The notes under the pieces: generated by a model
What the model was told of the DNA's origin: nothing
Database searches by the model: none
Seen by the model: only the letters and a program-made list of their open reading frames with translations
Shown: positions 34,304 through 42,555 of the stretch, piece by piece
How the letters are laid out: each line of letters opens with the position of its first letter
Position numbering within the stretch: position 1 is the stretch's first letter
Translations under genes and position numbers: made by a program
Assembly: GCF_000513275.1 (NCBI RefSeq)
Contig: NZ_CBVJ010000076.1
Span: 1-64,000 of the forward strand
Direction of reading: 5' to 3'
DNA from: Paenibacillus gorillae
GTDB taxonomy: Bacteria > Bacillota > Bacilli > Paenibacillales > Paenibacillaceae
DNA: 64,000 nucleotides

Positions 34304-35317
34304 TTAGCTGCCTACCGACAATTCGGAGAACGCCTCGCTGAGCAGCTCGTAGGACCGCAGTCTCAGCCCAAAATCTTTCACAGCGGTCGTGACGATAAAT
34401 TCGTCTACACCGTATTGCTGCTGAATTTCCAGCAGTCTGCGCCGAACCGTTTCCTTGGAGCCCTTAGTCACCTCGGCGTCCCTCTCCGTAATCGTATATT
34501 CCTGACCCGACTGTTTGCCGAATTCCTCTGCTTGCGCAACCGTTCCAAGATTCAGCGTTTTGCCATCCGCCAGCGTAATCCGGACATTTTTCATGTCCGT
34601 TGCGAGCAGTGCCGCCTCTTCATCAGTATCCGATACGATTACAGATAATGCAATAATGGCTCTAGGCTTCTTGCCGGAAGCTGAATGGAATCGTTCGCGG
34701 TAAAGGGCCAGCGCTTCTTCGGCGACAGCCGGGTCGCTGTTAATGAACTGGGCAAATACGTAAGCGTGGCCCTGCTCTGCAGCCAGCTCCGCACTGCTGA
34801 CACTCGTTCCAAGCAGATAAATGTCTGCAGGCTGCTGTGGAATTGGCGATGCTTGAATGCCAGCTAGCGGATGCGTATCCGGCAGCGTGCTGTTCACATG
34901 ATGCGACAGCTCCTCCAGCTTTTCTGACAACGTCTGCGGTTCCGTAATCCCTTTCTGCAACGCTTTGGTCGAACGGGGCAGTCCGCCCGGCGCACGGCCA
35001 ATGCCAAGATCAATTCTTCCTGGAGCCAGTGTAGCAAGTATATTAAAGTTCTCCGCAACCTTGTATGGACTATAATGCTGCAGCATGATGCCGCCGGAGC
35101 CGAGACGAATCCGCTCCGTTTGGCCGATCAAGTAGGCAATCAGCACCTCCGGCGATGATCCGGCCAGAAAACCGTCATGATGCTCGGACACCCAGAACCG
35201 GTGATAGCCAAGACGCTCCGCGTGCTGAACAAGCTCTACTGTATGGCGGAATGCATCGACAGGCGTCTCTCCTTCAAAAACCGGACTTTGATCCAAAATG
35301 CTAAGCTTGATCGTCAT
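34304..35317 (-). CDS. Luciferase-like monooxygenase, CmoO (YtmO)-like
   Basis: A 337-residue LLM-class flavin oxidoreductase, similar in size to YtmO/CmoO. Landmarks are LSILDQSPVFEG, AERLGYHRFWVSEHH, RIRLGSGGIMLQHYSPYKVA and LGIGRAPGGLPRST. It would use FMNH2 and oxygen and is cytosolic. In Bacillus the protein lies in the operon right after the Tcy ATPase, exactly as here. The precise oxidation step is not deducible from sequence. Confidence 0.8.
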   Translation of the reverse strand: MTIKLSILDQSPVFEGETPVDAFRHTVELVQHAERLGYHRFWVSEHHDGFLAGSSPEVLIAYLIGQTERIRLGSGGIMLQHYSPYKVAENFNILATLAPGRIDLGIGRAPGGLPRSTKALQKGITEPQTLSEKLEELSHHVNSTLPDTHPLAGIQASPIPQQPADIYLLGTSVSSAELAAEQGHAYVFAQFINSDPAVAEEALALYRERFHSASGKKPRAIIALSVIVSDTDEEAALLATDMKNVRITLADGKTLNLGTVAQAEEFGKQSGQEYTITERDAEVTKGSKETVRRRLLEIQQQYGVDEFIVTTAVKDFGLRLRSYELLSEAFSELSVGS

Positions 35318-35349
35318 CGGTACCCTCTCCCTTTTGCGCTAGCGCTGTA

Positions 35350-36102
35350 CTAAATGTTATAGACCCAGTCCGATGTAATTCGCTTCAGAAATTGCTTCGT
35401 CCGCTCCTCCTTCGGCGCTCCGAACAGTTCATTAGGCTTGCCTTCCTCGACGATGACACCGCCGTCCATAAAGACGACATGATTGGATACTTCACGGGCA
35501 AAGCTCATTTCATGAGTCACTACGATCATCGTGATGCCTTCATTAGCGATTTTTCGGATAACATCGAGCACTTCACCGACCAGCTCGGGATCAAGAGCCG
35601 ATGTTGGCTCATCGAACAATATCACTTCCGGGTTAAGCGCCAATGCTCTGGCGATACCGACCCGCTGCTGCTGTCCCCCGGAAAGCTGGCTCGGATAAGC
35701 GTCGAGCTTGGCGCCGAGTCCTACCTTCTCCAGCACCTCTACACTTCGTTTGCGGGCTTCTTCCTTAGGCAGCTTTTGCACGATGACGAGGCCTTCCATG
35801 ACGTTCTCCAGTGCCGTCTTATGCTTGAACAGATTGTAATGCTGGAACACCATTGCCGATTTTTGACGGAGCTGGTGGATATCCTTCTTTCCGGCATGCT
35901 TGCAGTCTACAGTGTAATCGCCGATTGCAATCGTGCCGTCATTAGGCCGCTCCAAATAGTTCAGGCAGCGCAGCAGCGTCGTTTTGCCGGAGCCGCTCGG
36001 GCCCAGAATGACAACGACCTCTCCCTTTTCTACAGAAAGGGTAATATCTTTAAGCACCTGATTTTTCCCGAATGATTTTGAAATCCGACTCAGCTTGATC
36101 AT
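35350..36102 (-). CDS. tcyN: Amino acid ABC ATPase, TcyN-like
   Basis: A 250-residue polar amino acid ABC ATPase. Walker A GPSGSGKT is at about residues 34-41, signature [15 protein letters not shown], Walker [14 protein letters not shown] and switch VVTHEM. It overlaps the preceding permease gene by four bases. Together with the permeases and binding protein it would import cystine or S-modified cysteines; the naming follows operon order like Bacillus tcyJKLMN. Confidence 0.82.
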   Translation of the reverse strand: MIKLSRISKSFGKNQVLKDITLSVEKGEVVVILGPSGSGKTTLLRCLNYLERPNDGTIAIGDYTVDCKHAGKKDIHQLRQKSAMVFQHYNLFKHKTALENVMEGLVIVQKLPKEEARKRSVEVLEKVGLGAKLDAYPSQLSGGQQQRVGIARALALNPEVILFDEPTSALDPELVGEVLDVIRKIANEGITMIVVTHEMSFAREVSNHVVFMDGGVIVEEGKPNELFGAPKEERTKQFLKRITSDWVYNI

Positions 36103-36809
36103 GCTACACCACCTCGATTATAGTTGTTGATCCGGCGCTCCAGCAGTGCTGTGCCCCGTTCGATCAATATCGTCATTCCCCAGAACAAGAGCGCTGCTGC
36201 AATATAGGCCTCAAGAAATTTCCAATTGCTTGCGGCAACGATCTGCGCCTGTGCATTAATCTCAACGACCGACACGGTAAACGCAAGCGTTGATCCGTGC
36301 AGCATGCCGATCAGGTTGTTCGACAGGTTAGGCAAGCTGACAGCGAGTGCCTGCGGCATTACGATCCGCCGCAGCGCTTGCGGCGTTGTCATTCCGATTG
36401 AGTATGCCGCTTCCAGCTGGCCTCTGTTAACGGCCGTAATACCTGCTCTGACTACCTCCGACATATAAGCGCCGGCTGTTATGGAGAATGAAATATAGAC
36501 AAATCCAATTAGCGGAATGGCCGTTGAACGAATTCCCCAGCCAAGCGCTCCAGCAATGCCGTCGATCAGCATCGGAAGCCCGAAATAGATGAGCAGCAGA
36601 TGCATAAGCATTGGTGTCCCCCGGACAAACAGAACATAGCCGGAGGCGATGGGATGAAGCACGGGAACACGGTAAATGCGAATTAACGCCACTGCCGTAC
36701 CGATCAGGAAACCGACAAGGACCGATACAGCCGTAATAAGCAACGTGTTCGGAAGGGCTTTGAACAAACTCAGCAGTGCCGTTCCGATAAAGCTGAAATC
36801 AAGCTGCAT
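36099..36809 (-). CDS. tcyM: Amino acid ABC permease, TcyM-like
   Basis: A 236-residue HisM-type permease with about five helices. It carries the coupling loop [21 protein letters not shown] and the outside [15 protein letters not shown] segment. It follows the first permease by six bases and overlaps the ATPase gene. TcyL/TcyM assignment within the pair is by order only. Confidence 0.8.
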   Translation of the reverse strand: MQLDFSFIGTALLSLFKALPNTLLITAVSVLVGFLIGTAVALIRIYRVPVLHPIASGYVLFVRGTPMLMHLLLIYFGLPMLIDGIAGALGWGIRSTAIPLIGFVYISFSITAGAYMSEVVRAGITAVNRGQLEAAYSIGMTTPQALRRIVMPQALAVSLPNLSNNLIGMLHGSTLAFTVSVVEINAQAQIVAASNWKFLEAYIAAALLFWGMTILIERGTALLERRINNYNRGGVA

Positions 36810-36815
36810 ATCGAT

Positions 36816-37583
36816 CTAGCCCCCTTCCTCGATGCGCGTCACGAGCGGTTTGCCCCATAAGCTGCGTTTTCTCGATCTGTGCCCATGCTGGACAAGCTGC
36901 TTCTCATGCTTCAGCAGTCTGCGCTCCACATAATGGAACGCACGCTCCAGCACCGTGCTGATTACGAAATAAATGAGCGATAGAGCAATATAGGTTTCGA
37001 TAAAATGCTGCGTCGCCGTGCCTAGCGTCTGCGACTTTCCAGTCATCTCCATCGCACCCAGCGTGAAGGCAAGCGACGTATCTTTCAAATTGGCAATCGT
37101 GAGGTTAGCGAATATCGGCACTGAGATGGCCAGCGCCTGCGGCAATATAATCCGGGTAAAGGCCTGAAAGCCGTTCATCCCAACCGAGTAGGCCGCTTCA
37201 ACCTGCCCGCGCTCCACCCCGTTGACCGCAGCCCGGATGCCTTCGGAAATGAAAGCCCCGCTATGCAGTGAGTACGACAAAATGACAAACACAAGCACAT
37301 CCGTCCGGGATAGATCGATATTCACCAGCTTGAACAACTCCGGCACGCCGTAATAGACAAGAAACAGCTGAATAAGAATCGGAGTGCCACGGAAAAAAGA
37401 TACATAAACCTGGGATACTCGTTTCAGCACCGGAACGTTGTACATCCTCGGGAGCGCCACCAGAAAGCCAATTAGCAGTCCAAACACAAGCGACGCCGTA
37501 ACGATAAACAATGTAATGTCCAAATAAGACAGCAATTTGGGTATAAAGTCGAGCACGTAGTTTATGTCGAATTTTTTGCCCAT
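36816..37583 (-). CDS. tcyL: Amino acid ABC permease, TcyL-like
   Basis: A 255-residue HisM-type permease. It has YVSFFRGTPILIQLFLVYYG, the loop EAAYSVGMNGFQAFTRIILP and a longer basic C-terminal tail (RRLLKHEKQLVQHGHRSRKR) than its partner. ATG 37583 is preferred to GTG 37589, since GGTGAGG then lies seven bases upstream. Second gene of the transporter set. Confidence 0.8.
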   Translation of the reverse strand: MGKKFDINYVLDFIPKLLSYLDITLFIVTASLVFGLLIGFLVALPRMYNVPVLKRVSQVYVSFFRGTPILIQLFLVYYGVPELFKLVNIDLSRTDVLVFVILSYSLHSGAFISEGIRAAVNGVERGQVEAAYSVGMNGFQAFTRIILPQALAISVPIFANLTIANLKDTSLAFTLGAMEMTGKSQTLGTATQHFIETYIALSLIYFVISTVLERAFHYVERRLLKHEKQLVQHGHRSRKRSLWGKPLVTRIEEGG

Positions 37584-37623
37584 TTTCACACCTCACCTTA
37601 TACCCAAATGATTAACTTAAAGA

Positions 37624-38484
37624 TTACTTCGTCGTTGCTTCGTCCAATGATTTCGTGAAATCTTGACCCAGCCATTGAACGCTAAGCTTCGACAGCGTGC
37701 CGTCTTCCTTCACCGATTTGATCGCCTCGTCCAGCTTATCGGACAGCTCCTGGCTGTCTTTGCGGAGCACGAACAGCACATCCGATTGGATAAGCGGCTC
37801 GCCTACCGTTTTCAAAGCCGGCTTGCCGTCTGCTCCAGGGTAGAACGCCAATGCAAAGTCGGTTGCCATCGTAGCGTCAACACGTTTGCTTTGAATAATA
37901 TTAACAAGGTCATTGGCTGCGCCGCTGGAGTAAACGATGTTAAGCGCGTTGTCATGCTCTTTGTTGTATTGCTCAAGGAAGTAAGCTGCGTTGCTGGTTG
38001 GCGTTGTATATACCTTTTTGCCTTTCAAGTCTTCAATGGAGTTAATCGTCGTATCGTTTTTATCTACAGTCACCTTCGTCAAGAAAATGCTGTACGGCTC
38101 TTTGTTGAATAGAAATTTCTCGATCCGCTCCGGATTTTTCTCCATTTGATGGGCGATGAAATCTATTTTATTCGTCTCGAGGCTCAGCAGCAGATTGGAG
38201 AAATCCATCGTCTTGAACTCGAATTCATATTCCGGCAGACGTTTGTCCAGCTCTCTGACAAGCTCAACGTCAAACCCGGTCAGCTTGCCGCTGTCGTCAA
38301 TAAAGCAAACATTCGGAAATTGGGTGCCGGTACCGACGATAATTTTTTTAACCGTCTTCGTTCCGCCATTATTGCCTGACCCCGATGCAGCGCTAGAACC
38401 GTTGCCGCCCCCGCTATTGGCTCCGCAAGCGGACACGACCAGTGCCAATACGATCAATGCCGCTACTATCGAAAACTTTTTCAT
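37624..38484 (-). CDS. Amino acid ABC substrate-binding lipoprotein, TcyJ/TcyK-like
   Basis: A 286-residue SBP family 3 lipoprotein. The signal ends in lipobox VSAC (Cys20), followed by a Gly/Ser/Asn linker. The binding domain opens IIVGTGTQFPNVCFIDDSGK, continues LTGFDVELVRELDKRLPEYE and ends VQWLGQDFT. Bacillus has two such proteins (TcyJ, TcyK); here there is one. GGGGG precedes the start. It leads the operon that runs to about 29321 and is under the promoter at 38554-38582. Confidence 0.82.
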   Translation of the reverse strand: MKKFSIVAALIVLALVVSACGANSGGGNGSSAASGSGNNGGTKTVKKIIVGTGTQFPNVCFIDDSGKLTGFDVELVRELDKRLPEYEFEFKTMDFSNLLLSLETNKIDFIAHQMEKNPERIEKFLFNKEPYSIFLTKVTVDKNDTTINSIEDLKGKKVYTTPTSNAAYFLEQYNKEHDNALNIVYSSGAANDLVNIIQSKRVDATMATDFALAFYPGADGKPALKTVGEPLIQSDVLFVLRKDSQELSDKLDEAIKSVKEDGTLSKLSVQWLGQDFTKSLDEATTK

Positions 38485-38553
38485 TTCAATTCCCCCATGA
38501 ATTTTTATTAAACCTATAATTCCTACTGTTTTTGTAAGAATTGATTTGACATT

Positions 38554-38608
38554 AATTTATCATCCGCCTTCTCCGCCGTCAATAAGCCGGATAATAGAGT
38601 TTTTCTAT
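38554..38608 (-). promoter_or_regulatory. Promoter and LysR-type box of the sulfur-salvage operon
   Basis: On the minus strand TTGACG (38582-38577) and TAAATT (38559-38554) are 17 bp apart. The perfect inverted repeat ATAGA-N5-TCTAT (38594-38608) ends 11 bp upstream of the -35, the usual place for a LysR activator. It lies between the LysR gene and the binding-protein gene. Confidence 0.6.
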
Positions 38609-38650
38609 AAGAGAATTCAACAATCCAATAAAGGCTGTCAGAGCTATATT

Positions 38651-39538
38651 TTAGCGGAAAAACGGATGCTCCTTGGCCAGCTTCTGAAGGGTATTAAAGT
38701 ACGTCGTATGTTCGCCGCCGAGTGCGATCATATTCGTCTGCAGTGAAATCCCGGCGACCTCAGGGAAGTCAATCGGGAACAACTGGCCGCTGTTCACTTC
38801 TTCGAATGCGCACAAGCTCGGCAGGAAGCTGATCCCCGCTTGCTCTAGCACGAGTTTTTTGGCTGTTTCCAAATTGTCGGTATGATAGACGATAGCAGGC
38901 GGCTCATTCAACTCTTCAAAGGCACGGTGAATGCGAATCCAATCCAGCGCGCCGCATTCAAAGAATACAAACGGATAATGCCCGATTCGATCGATCGTAA
39001 GCTCGGAATCGCCGATGAACGGATGGCCTTTATATACATGAAGACGGATGGGGTCCTCGTACAGCTTCACTGACTGCAGGTTCGGATGATTCGTATGGCG
39101 CACGAAGCCGATATCGATTTCTTTGCCCAGCACCTTATTGACGATATCGTCTGTTCCGCTTGTAATGACTTTAAAGTGGATGTCCGGATATATTTCCTTG
39201 AAGGCCGGCAGCAGATGCGGCAGGACGTAGTTGGATACCGACACGGTGCAGCCGATGCGCAGCTCGTTCGGGAGCGCTTTTTTCTGATGCAGATGAAGTT
39301 TTCCTTTTTGCAGCGTTTGAAGAATCGATTGCGCATAAGGCAAAAACCGCTTGCCCTCCTCCGTCAGCTGAATTTGCTTCCCCAGCCTGTCGAATAATTT
39401 GCAGTCGAGCTCCCGCTCCAGCGATTGAATACGCGCCGTTACCGACGGCTGTGATAAGAATAAAATTTCCGCCGCTTTGTTAAAGCTTCCGTAATGTATG
39501 ACGTAGACAAACGCCTCGATATTGTCGATATTCATCAT
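38651..39538 (-). CDS. LysR-family regulator, AscR (YtlI)-like
   Basis: A 295-residue LysR regulator. The winged helix occupies residues 1-60 (EAFVYVIHYGSFNKAAEILF, then LSQPSVTARIQSLERELDCK); the C-terminal domain binds an effector (RIGCTVSVSNYVLPHLLPAF opens it). It is directly upstream of the tcy-like transporter on the same strand, like YtlI/AscR, which activates the ytmI operon of Bacillus under sulfur limitation. A LysR-type box lies in the gap. The effector is unknown; an O-acetylserine or cysteine-linked signal is plausible. Confidence 0.82.
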   Translation of the reverse strand: MMNIDNIEAFVYVIHYGSFNKAAEILFLSQPSVTARIQSLERELDCKLFDRLGKQIQLTEEGKRFLPYAQSILQTLQKGKLHLHQKKALPNELRIGCTVSVSNYVLPHLLPAFKEIYPDIHFKVITSGTDDIVNKVLGKEIDIGFVRHTNHPNLQSVKLYEDPIRLHVYKGHPFIGDSELTIDRIGHYPFVFFECGALDWIRIHRAFEELNEPPAIVYHTDNLETAKKLVLEQAGISFLPSLCAFEEVNSGQLFPIDFPEVAGISLQTNMIALGGEHTTYFNTLQKLAKEHPFFR

Positions 39539-39742
39539 CGTTTCCCCCTTGCCCGCTCTTTGTTTACTTTTCCAATTAGATAACTAGGATTTAGTGGATT
39601 GGATTAATAGTAGATCAGGTCGGCTAAAGTGTCAACAGTTGGAATTTCCGGTGAACGCTGGACAATGGCCGCTTGCGGGCAATCTGCTCTGTCAGGCATC
39701 GAGAACGATACTTTAGTGCGTCATTCCACTGCCGATCTATGT

Positions 39743-39784
39743 AAAAAAAGAAGCCCGCTGACTTGTGACGTCAACGGACTTCCT
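39743..39784. terminator. Terminator after the fucose operon
   Basis: AAGCCCGCTGAC pairs with GTCAACGGACTT; on the minus strand CTTTTTTTAC follows. It lies 16 bp after the fucU stop. The rest of 39539-39742 shows nothing clear. Confidence 0.75.
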
Positions 39785-39799
39785 CTTATTCAATGGCGT

Positions 39800-40228
39800 T
39801 TATTTAATAACGCCCTTCTTCAAAATCAGGTTCGCATACAACGCGCTTTCGCCGGTTGCGATAACAGCATAGGCCTTTTTTGCCCGCTCGTAAAAAGCGA
39901 AACGCTCCACTTCCTCGAACGGCTCCTTCAGCCCGGTCCGCGCTTCAATAATCGCGCCATATTCCGCCCAGATCGGCGTCTCCGCCGTATCACCAGGCAC
40001 AACGCCCATCAGCGCAGCTGGCTTCTCGACATACTGATCGAGAGGGAAAAGCTGCAAAATCGCATCCAGCAGCTCCGGAATGTTATGCCCGTCCGCTCTT
40101 ACAAGACGCTGCGTATGGCTAGCGCCAGGAAAGTTGCCGTCGGCGATGACGATCTCGTCGCTATGACCCATTTCCATCAATATTTTCAACAGCTCGGGCG
40201 AAATCAGCTTGGAAATACCAATCAGCAT
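39800..40228 (-). CDS. fucU: L-fucose mutarotase (RbsD/FucU family)
   Basis: A 142-residue sugar mutarotase that interconverts anomers of L-fucose. It opens ISPELLKILMEMGHSDEIVI and has ADGNFPGASHTQRLVRADG, where the catalytic histidines lie, and ends AVIATGESALYANLILKKG. It follows the kinase gene by 55 bp and is the last gene of the operon. Confidence 0.92.
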   Translation of the reverse strand: MLIGISKLISPELLKILMEMGHSDEIVIADGNFPGASHTQRLVRADGHNIPELLDAILQLFPLDQYVEKPAALMGVVPGDTAETPIWAEYGAIIEARTGLKEPFEEVERFAFYERAKKAYAVIATGESALYANLILKKGVIK

Positions 40229-40283
40229 TCATCTCACTCCTTCAGGTTGTATCACGATCACTCTTCATCGCTCAAAGCAAGCT

Positions 40284-41774
40284 TTAAAGCAATTGCTTGT
40301 ATGCCTCATAGGCTTCGTTCCAGACAGCAGCTTCCGCCTCATCCGGCAAGTAAGTCTCCACAGGGAAAGATGCTGCAGACAGCTCGCGTGCTTCTGCCAA
40401 GTTGGAGCATTGGCCCTGCGCCACTAACTGCATCAGCATATTGCCGATCGCACTCGCCTCTACCGGACCAGCCCATACCGGGCGACCCAGCGCGCCTGCG
40501 GTCAGACGGCACAGCAGCCGGTTCTGAATACCGCCTCCGACCATATGCATTCCCGCGTAGGCATTACCGGTCAACTGCTCCATTTTCTCCAGCGCATGGC
40601 GGTACTTGAGCGCCAGACTCTCCAGAATACAGCGGGCAATCTCCGCTTCCGTCTCCGGTACCGGCTGCCCCGTCTCCGCGCAAAAGGAACGAACCTTCTC
40701 CGTCATATCGGACGGACCAAAGAAACGTGTATCGTCAGGATTAATCAAGCTGCGGAACGGAGCGGCCTGCCCCGCCAATTCGGCAAGCTCGGCGAATGAA
40801 ATGACATTCCCCTTCTCATCCCACTCACGCTTGCATTCCTGCAATATCCATAAGCCCATAATGTTCTTAAGCAGCTGGTATTTGCCGAAAGCGCCGCCCT
40901 CGTTCGAGAAGTCATGCTCCATCGCCTCTGCCGTTACAAGCGGTTGATCCAGCTCCGTGCCAAGCAGCGACCAAGTCCCGCATACGAGATAGGCAAATGC
41001 TCCTTCGCCTGCTGGAACTGCGGCTACCGCCGATTCCGTATCATGCGTAGCAACAGCTACCGCCTCTATCGGCGGCACATCCAGTTCCTCGCATACCTCT
41101 GGCGTCAATGGACCAATACGCGTACCCGGATGAATCGGCTCCAGGAACATACTGGACGGAATACCCAGACGATCCATCAGCTCCGTGTTCCACGCTTGCT
41201 GCTCGGGATGGTACAGTTGCGTCGTCGTTGCCATCGTAAACTCGCACACCTTACGGCCCGTCAAGAAATAAACGAGCAGATCCGGTGTCAACAGCAAAGT
41301 CGCAGCCGCAGCCAGCTTCGGAGAAGCCGCCTTTCGCATCGCATACAGCTGATAGATGGTATTGAACGGCATAAACTGAAGTCCGCCCTGCTGGAACAGT
41401 TCCTCCTTGCCGACCATGCCGATAACTTCCTCAATTAGCCCCTCTGTCTGCGGATCACGATAATGATACGGGTTGCCAAGCAGCTCGCCATTGCCGTCGA
41501 TCAGGCCGAAATCGACTCCCCAGGTGTCGACGCCAAACGTTTCCGGGCGATGCCCTTCTTGAAACGCTTTGCGGATCGCCTTCTTCATCTCATGCAGCAG
41601 CCGTAAAATATCCCAGTGCAAATGGCCGCCGACTCCAATCGCATGGTTCGGAAAACGGTGAATCTCTTCGACCTTCAGCTCGCGCTGCCCGTCCTCCGCT
41701 TGCATGAGCTTGCCGATTAGCGCCCGCCCGCTGCTTGCTCCCAGATCGAAAGCCAATACGGTTGACAGCAACAT
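40284..41774 (-). CDS. Sugar kinase, rhamnulokinase family, probably L-fuculokinase
   Basis: A 496-residue FGGY carbohydrate kinase. The ATP site opens LAFDLGASSGRALIG; the substrate region has WGVDFGLIDGNGELLGNPYH, and HMVGGGIQNRLLCRLTA is the adenosine-binding segment. By sequence it is of the rhamnulokinase (RhaB) type rather than E. coli FucK. The operon contains fucose isomerase, class II aldolase and mutarotase and no rhamnose genes, so it probably phosphorylates L-fuculose. Confidence 0.85.
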   Translation of the reverse strand: MLLSTVLAFDLGASSGRALIGKLMQAEDGQRELKVEEIHRFPNHAIGVGGHLHWDILRLLHEMKKAIRKAFQEGHRPETFGVDTWGVDFGLIDGNGELLGNPYHYRDPQTEGLIEEVIGMVGKEELFQQGGLQFMPFNTIYQLYAMRKAASPKLAAAATLLLTPDLLVYFLTGRKVCEFTMATTTQLYHPEQQAWNTELMDRLGIPSSMFLEPIHPGTRIGPLTPEVCEELDVPPIEAVAVATHDTESAVAAVPAGEGAFAYLVCGTWSLLGTELDQPLVTAEAMEHDFSNEGGAFGKYQLLKNIMGLWILQECKREWDEKGNVISFAELAELAGQAAPFRSLINPDDTRFFGPSDMTEKVRSFCAETGQPVPETEAEIARCILESLALKYRHALEKMEQLTGNAYAGMHMVGGGIQNRLLCRLTAGALGRPVWAGPVEASAIGNMLMQLVAQGQCSNLAEARELSAASFPVETYLPDEAEAAVWNEAYEAYKQLL

Positions 41775-41793
41775 CGTTATGCCGCCCCTTTCC

Positions 41794-42453
41794 TTATTGC
41801 ATTTTTTGCAGCAATTGAATCCGGTAAGCTTCGCTCTCCAGCGAGGCGATTTCCTCGAATTCCTCTTTGGTGAGCACCTTTGGCTCTTTAATCGCTTTTG
41901 CGATCAAGAAAATTTTCGAGCTTTCCTCGACCACTTCGGTCCGGTAATACGCTTCGCGCAAATTGCGGCCTGTCGTAACCAATCCGTGGTTGCCGAGCAG
42001 AATCGAACTTGCGTCGTTTACTTTTTCAACAAGCGCTTCAGCCAATTTGTCCGTTGTAGGCAATACGTATGGCACGTAAACTGTTTTGCCAACGAGAGCT
42101 GCCTGGTCCGGGAACATAATCGGAAGCTCTGTCTCCACGAGCGTGAACGCGATGCAATAAGGCGGATGCGTATGAACAATTGCTCCGATCGACGGATTTG
42201 CCCGGTAAGCCCACAGATGCATCAGTACTTCAGAGGAAGGACGCAGACCGATGTCTGTAATGGCTCCCGTCTCGATATCCACCTCTACCCATTGCTCCGG
42301 CTCTACTTCATCCAGTGCAAAGCCGCTTGGGGAAAGATACATTTTACCCTCATGCTTGGCGCTAATATTGCCGCCGGGACCAACCACCAATTTATTAGCT
42401 ACCGTTTTTTTTGCGTATTTGCACAGTTCCTGACGAATGTCCATGCTGCTCAT
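41794..42453 (-). CDS. fucA: L-fuculose-1-phosphate aldolase (class II aldolase)
   Basis: A 219-residue zinc aldolase that cleaves L-fuculose 1-phosphate to dihydroxyacetone phosphate and L-lactaldehyde. It has GPGGNISAKHEGKMYLSPSG near the N-terminus, the zinc ligands in IVHTHPPY and a later histidine in LLGNHGLVTTGRNL. It lies 19 bp before the kinase gene. The context of FucI supports fuculose over rhamnulose phosphate. Confidence 0.9.
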   Translation of the reverse strand: MSSMDIRQELCKYAKKTVANKLVVGPGGNISAKHEGKMYLSPSGFALDEVEPEQWVEVDIETGAITDIGLRPSSEVLMHLWAYRANPSIGAIVHTHPPYCIAFTLVETELPIMFPDQAALVGKTVYVPYVLPTTDKLAEALVEKVNDASSILLGNHGLVTTGRNLREAYYRTEVVEESSKIFLIAKAIKEPKVLTKEEFEEIASLESEAYRIQLLQKMQ

Positions 42454-42505
42454 CCTATTTTCCCCCGATCCCTAATATCGTTTATCTGCCTAATGGCATA
42501 GCGCA

Positions 42506-42540
42506 GCCGAGCGCCTCTCGGGTGGGAGAAACGGCTCGGC
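42506..42540 (-). other. Hairpin between fucI and fucA
   Basis: GCCGAG (42506) pairs with CTCGGC (42535-42540) in the 102-bp gap between fucI and fucA. There is no U run, so it is more likely an RNA-stability or processing hairpin than a terminator. Confidence 0.5.
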
Positions 42541-42555
42541 ATGCGTCAAGCTAGC

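Noticed and set aside
39629-40609. 326-residue plus-strand open frame
   Set aside because: Antisense to fucU and the kinase gene; no family similarity and no plausible start site.
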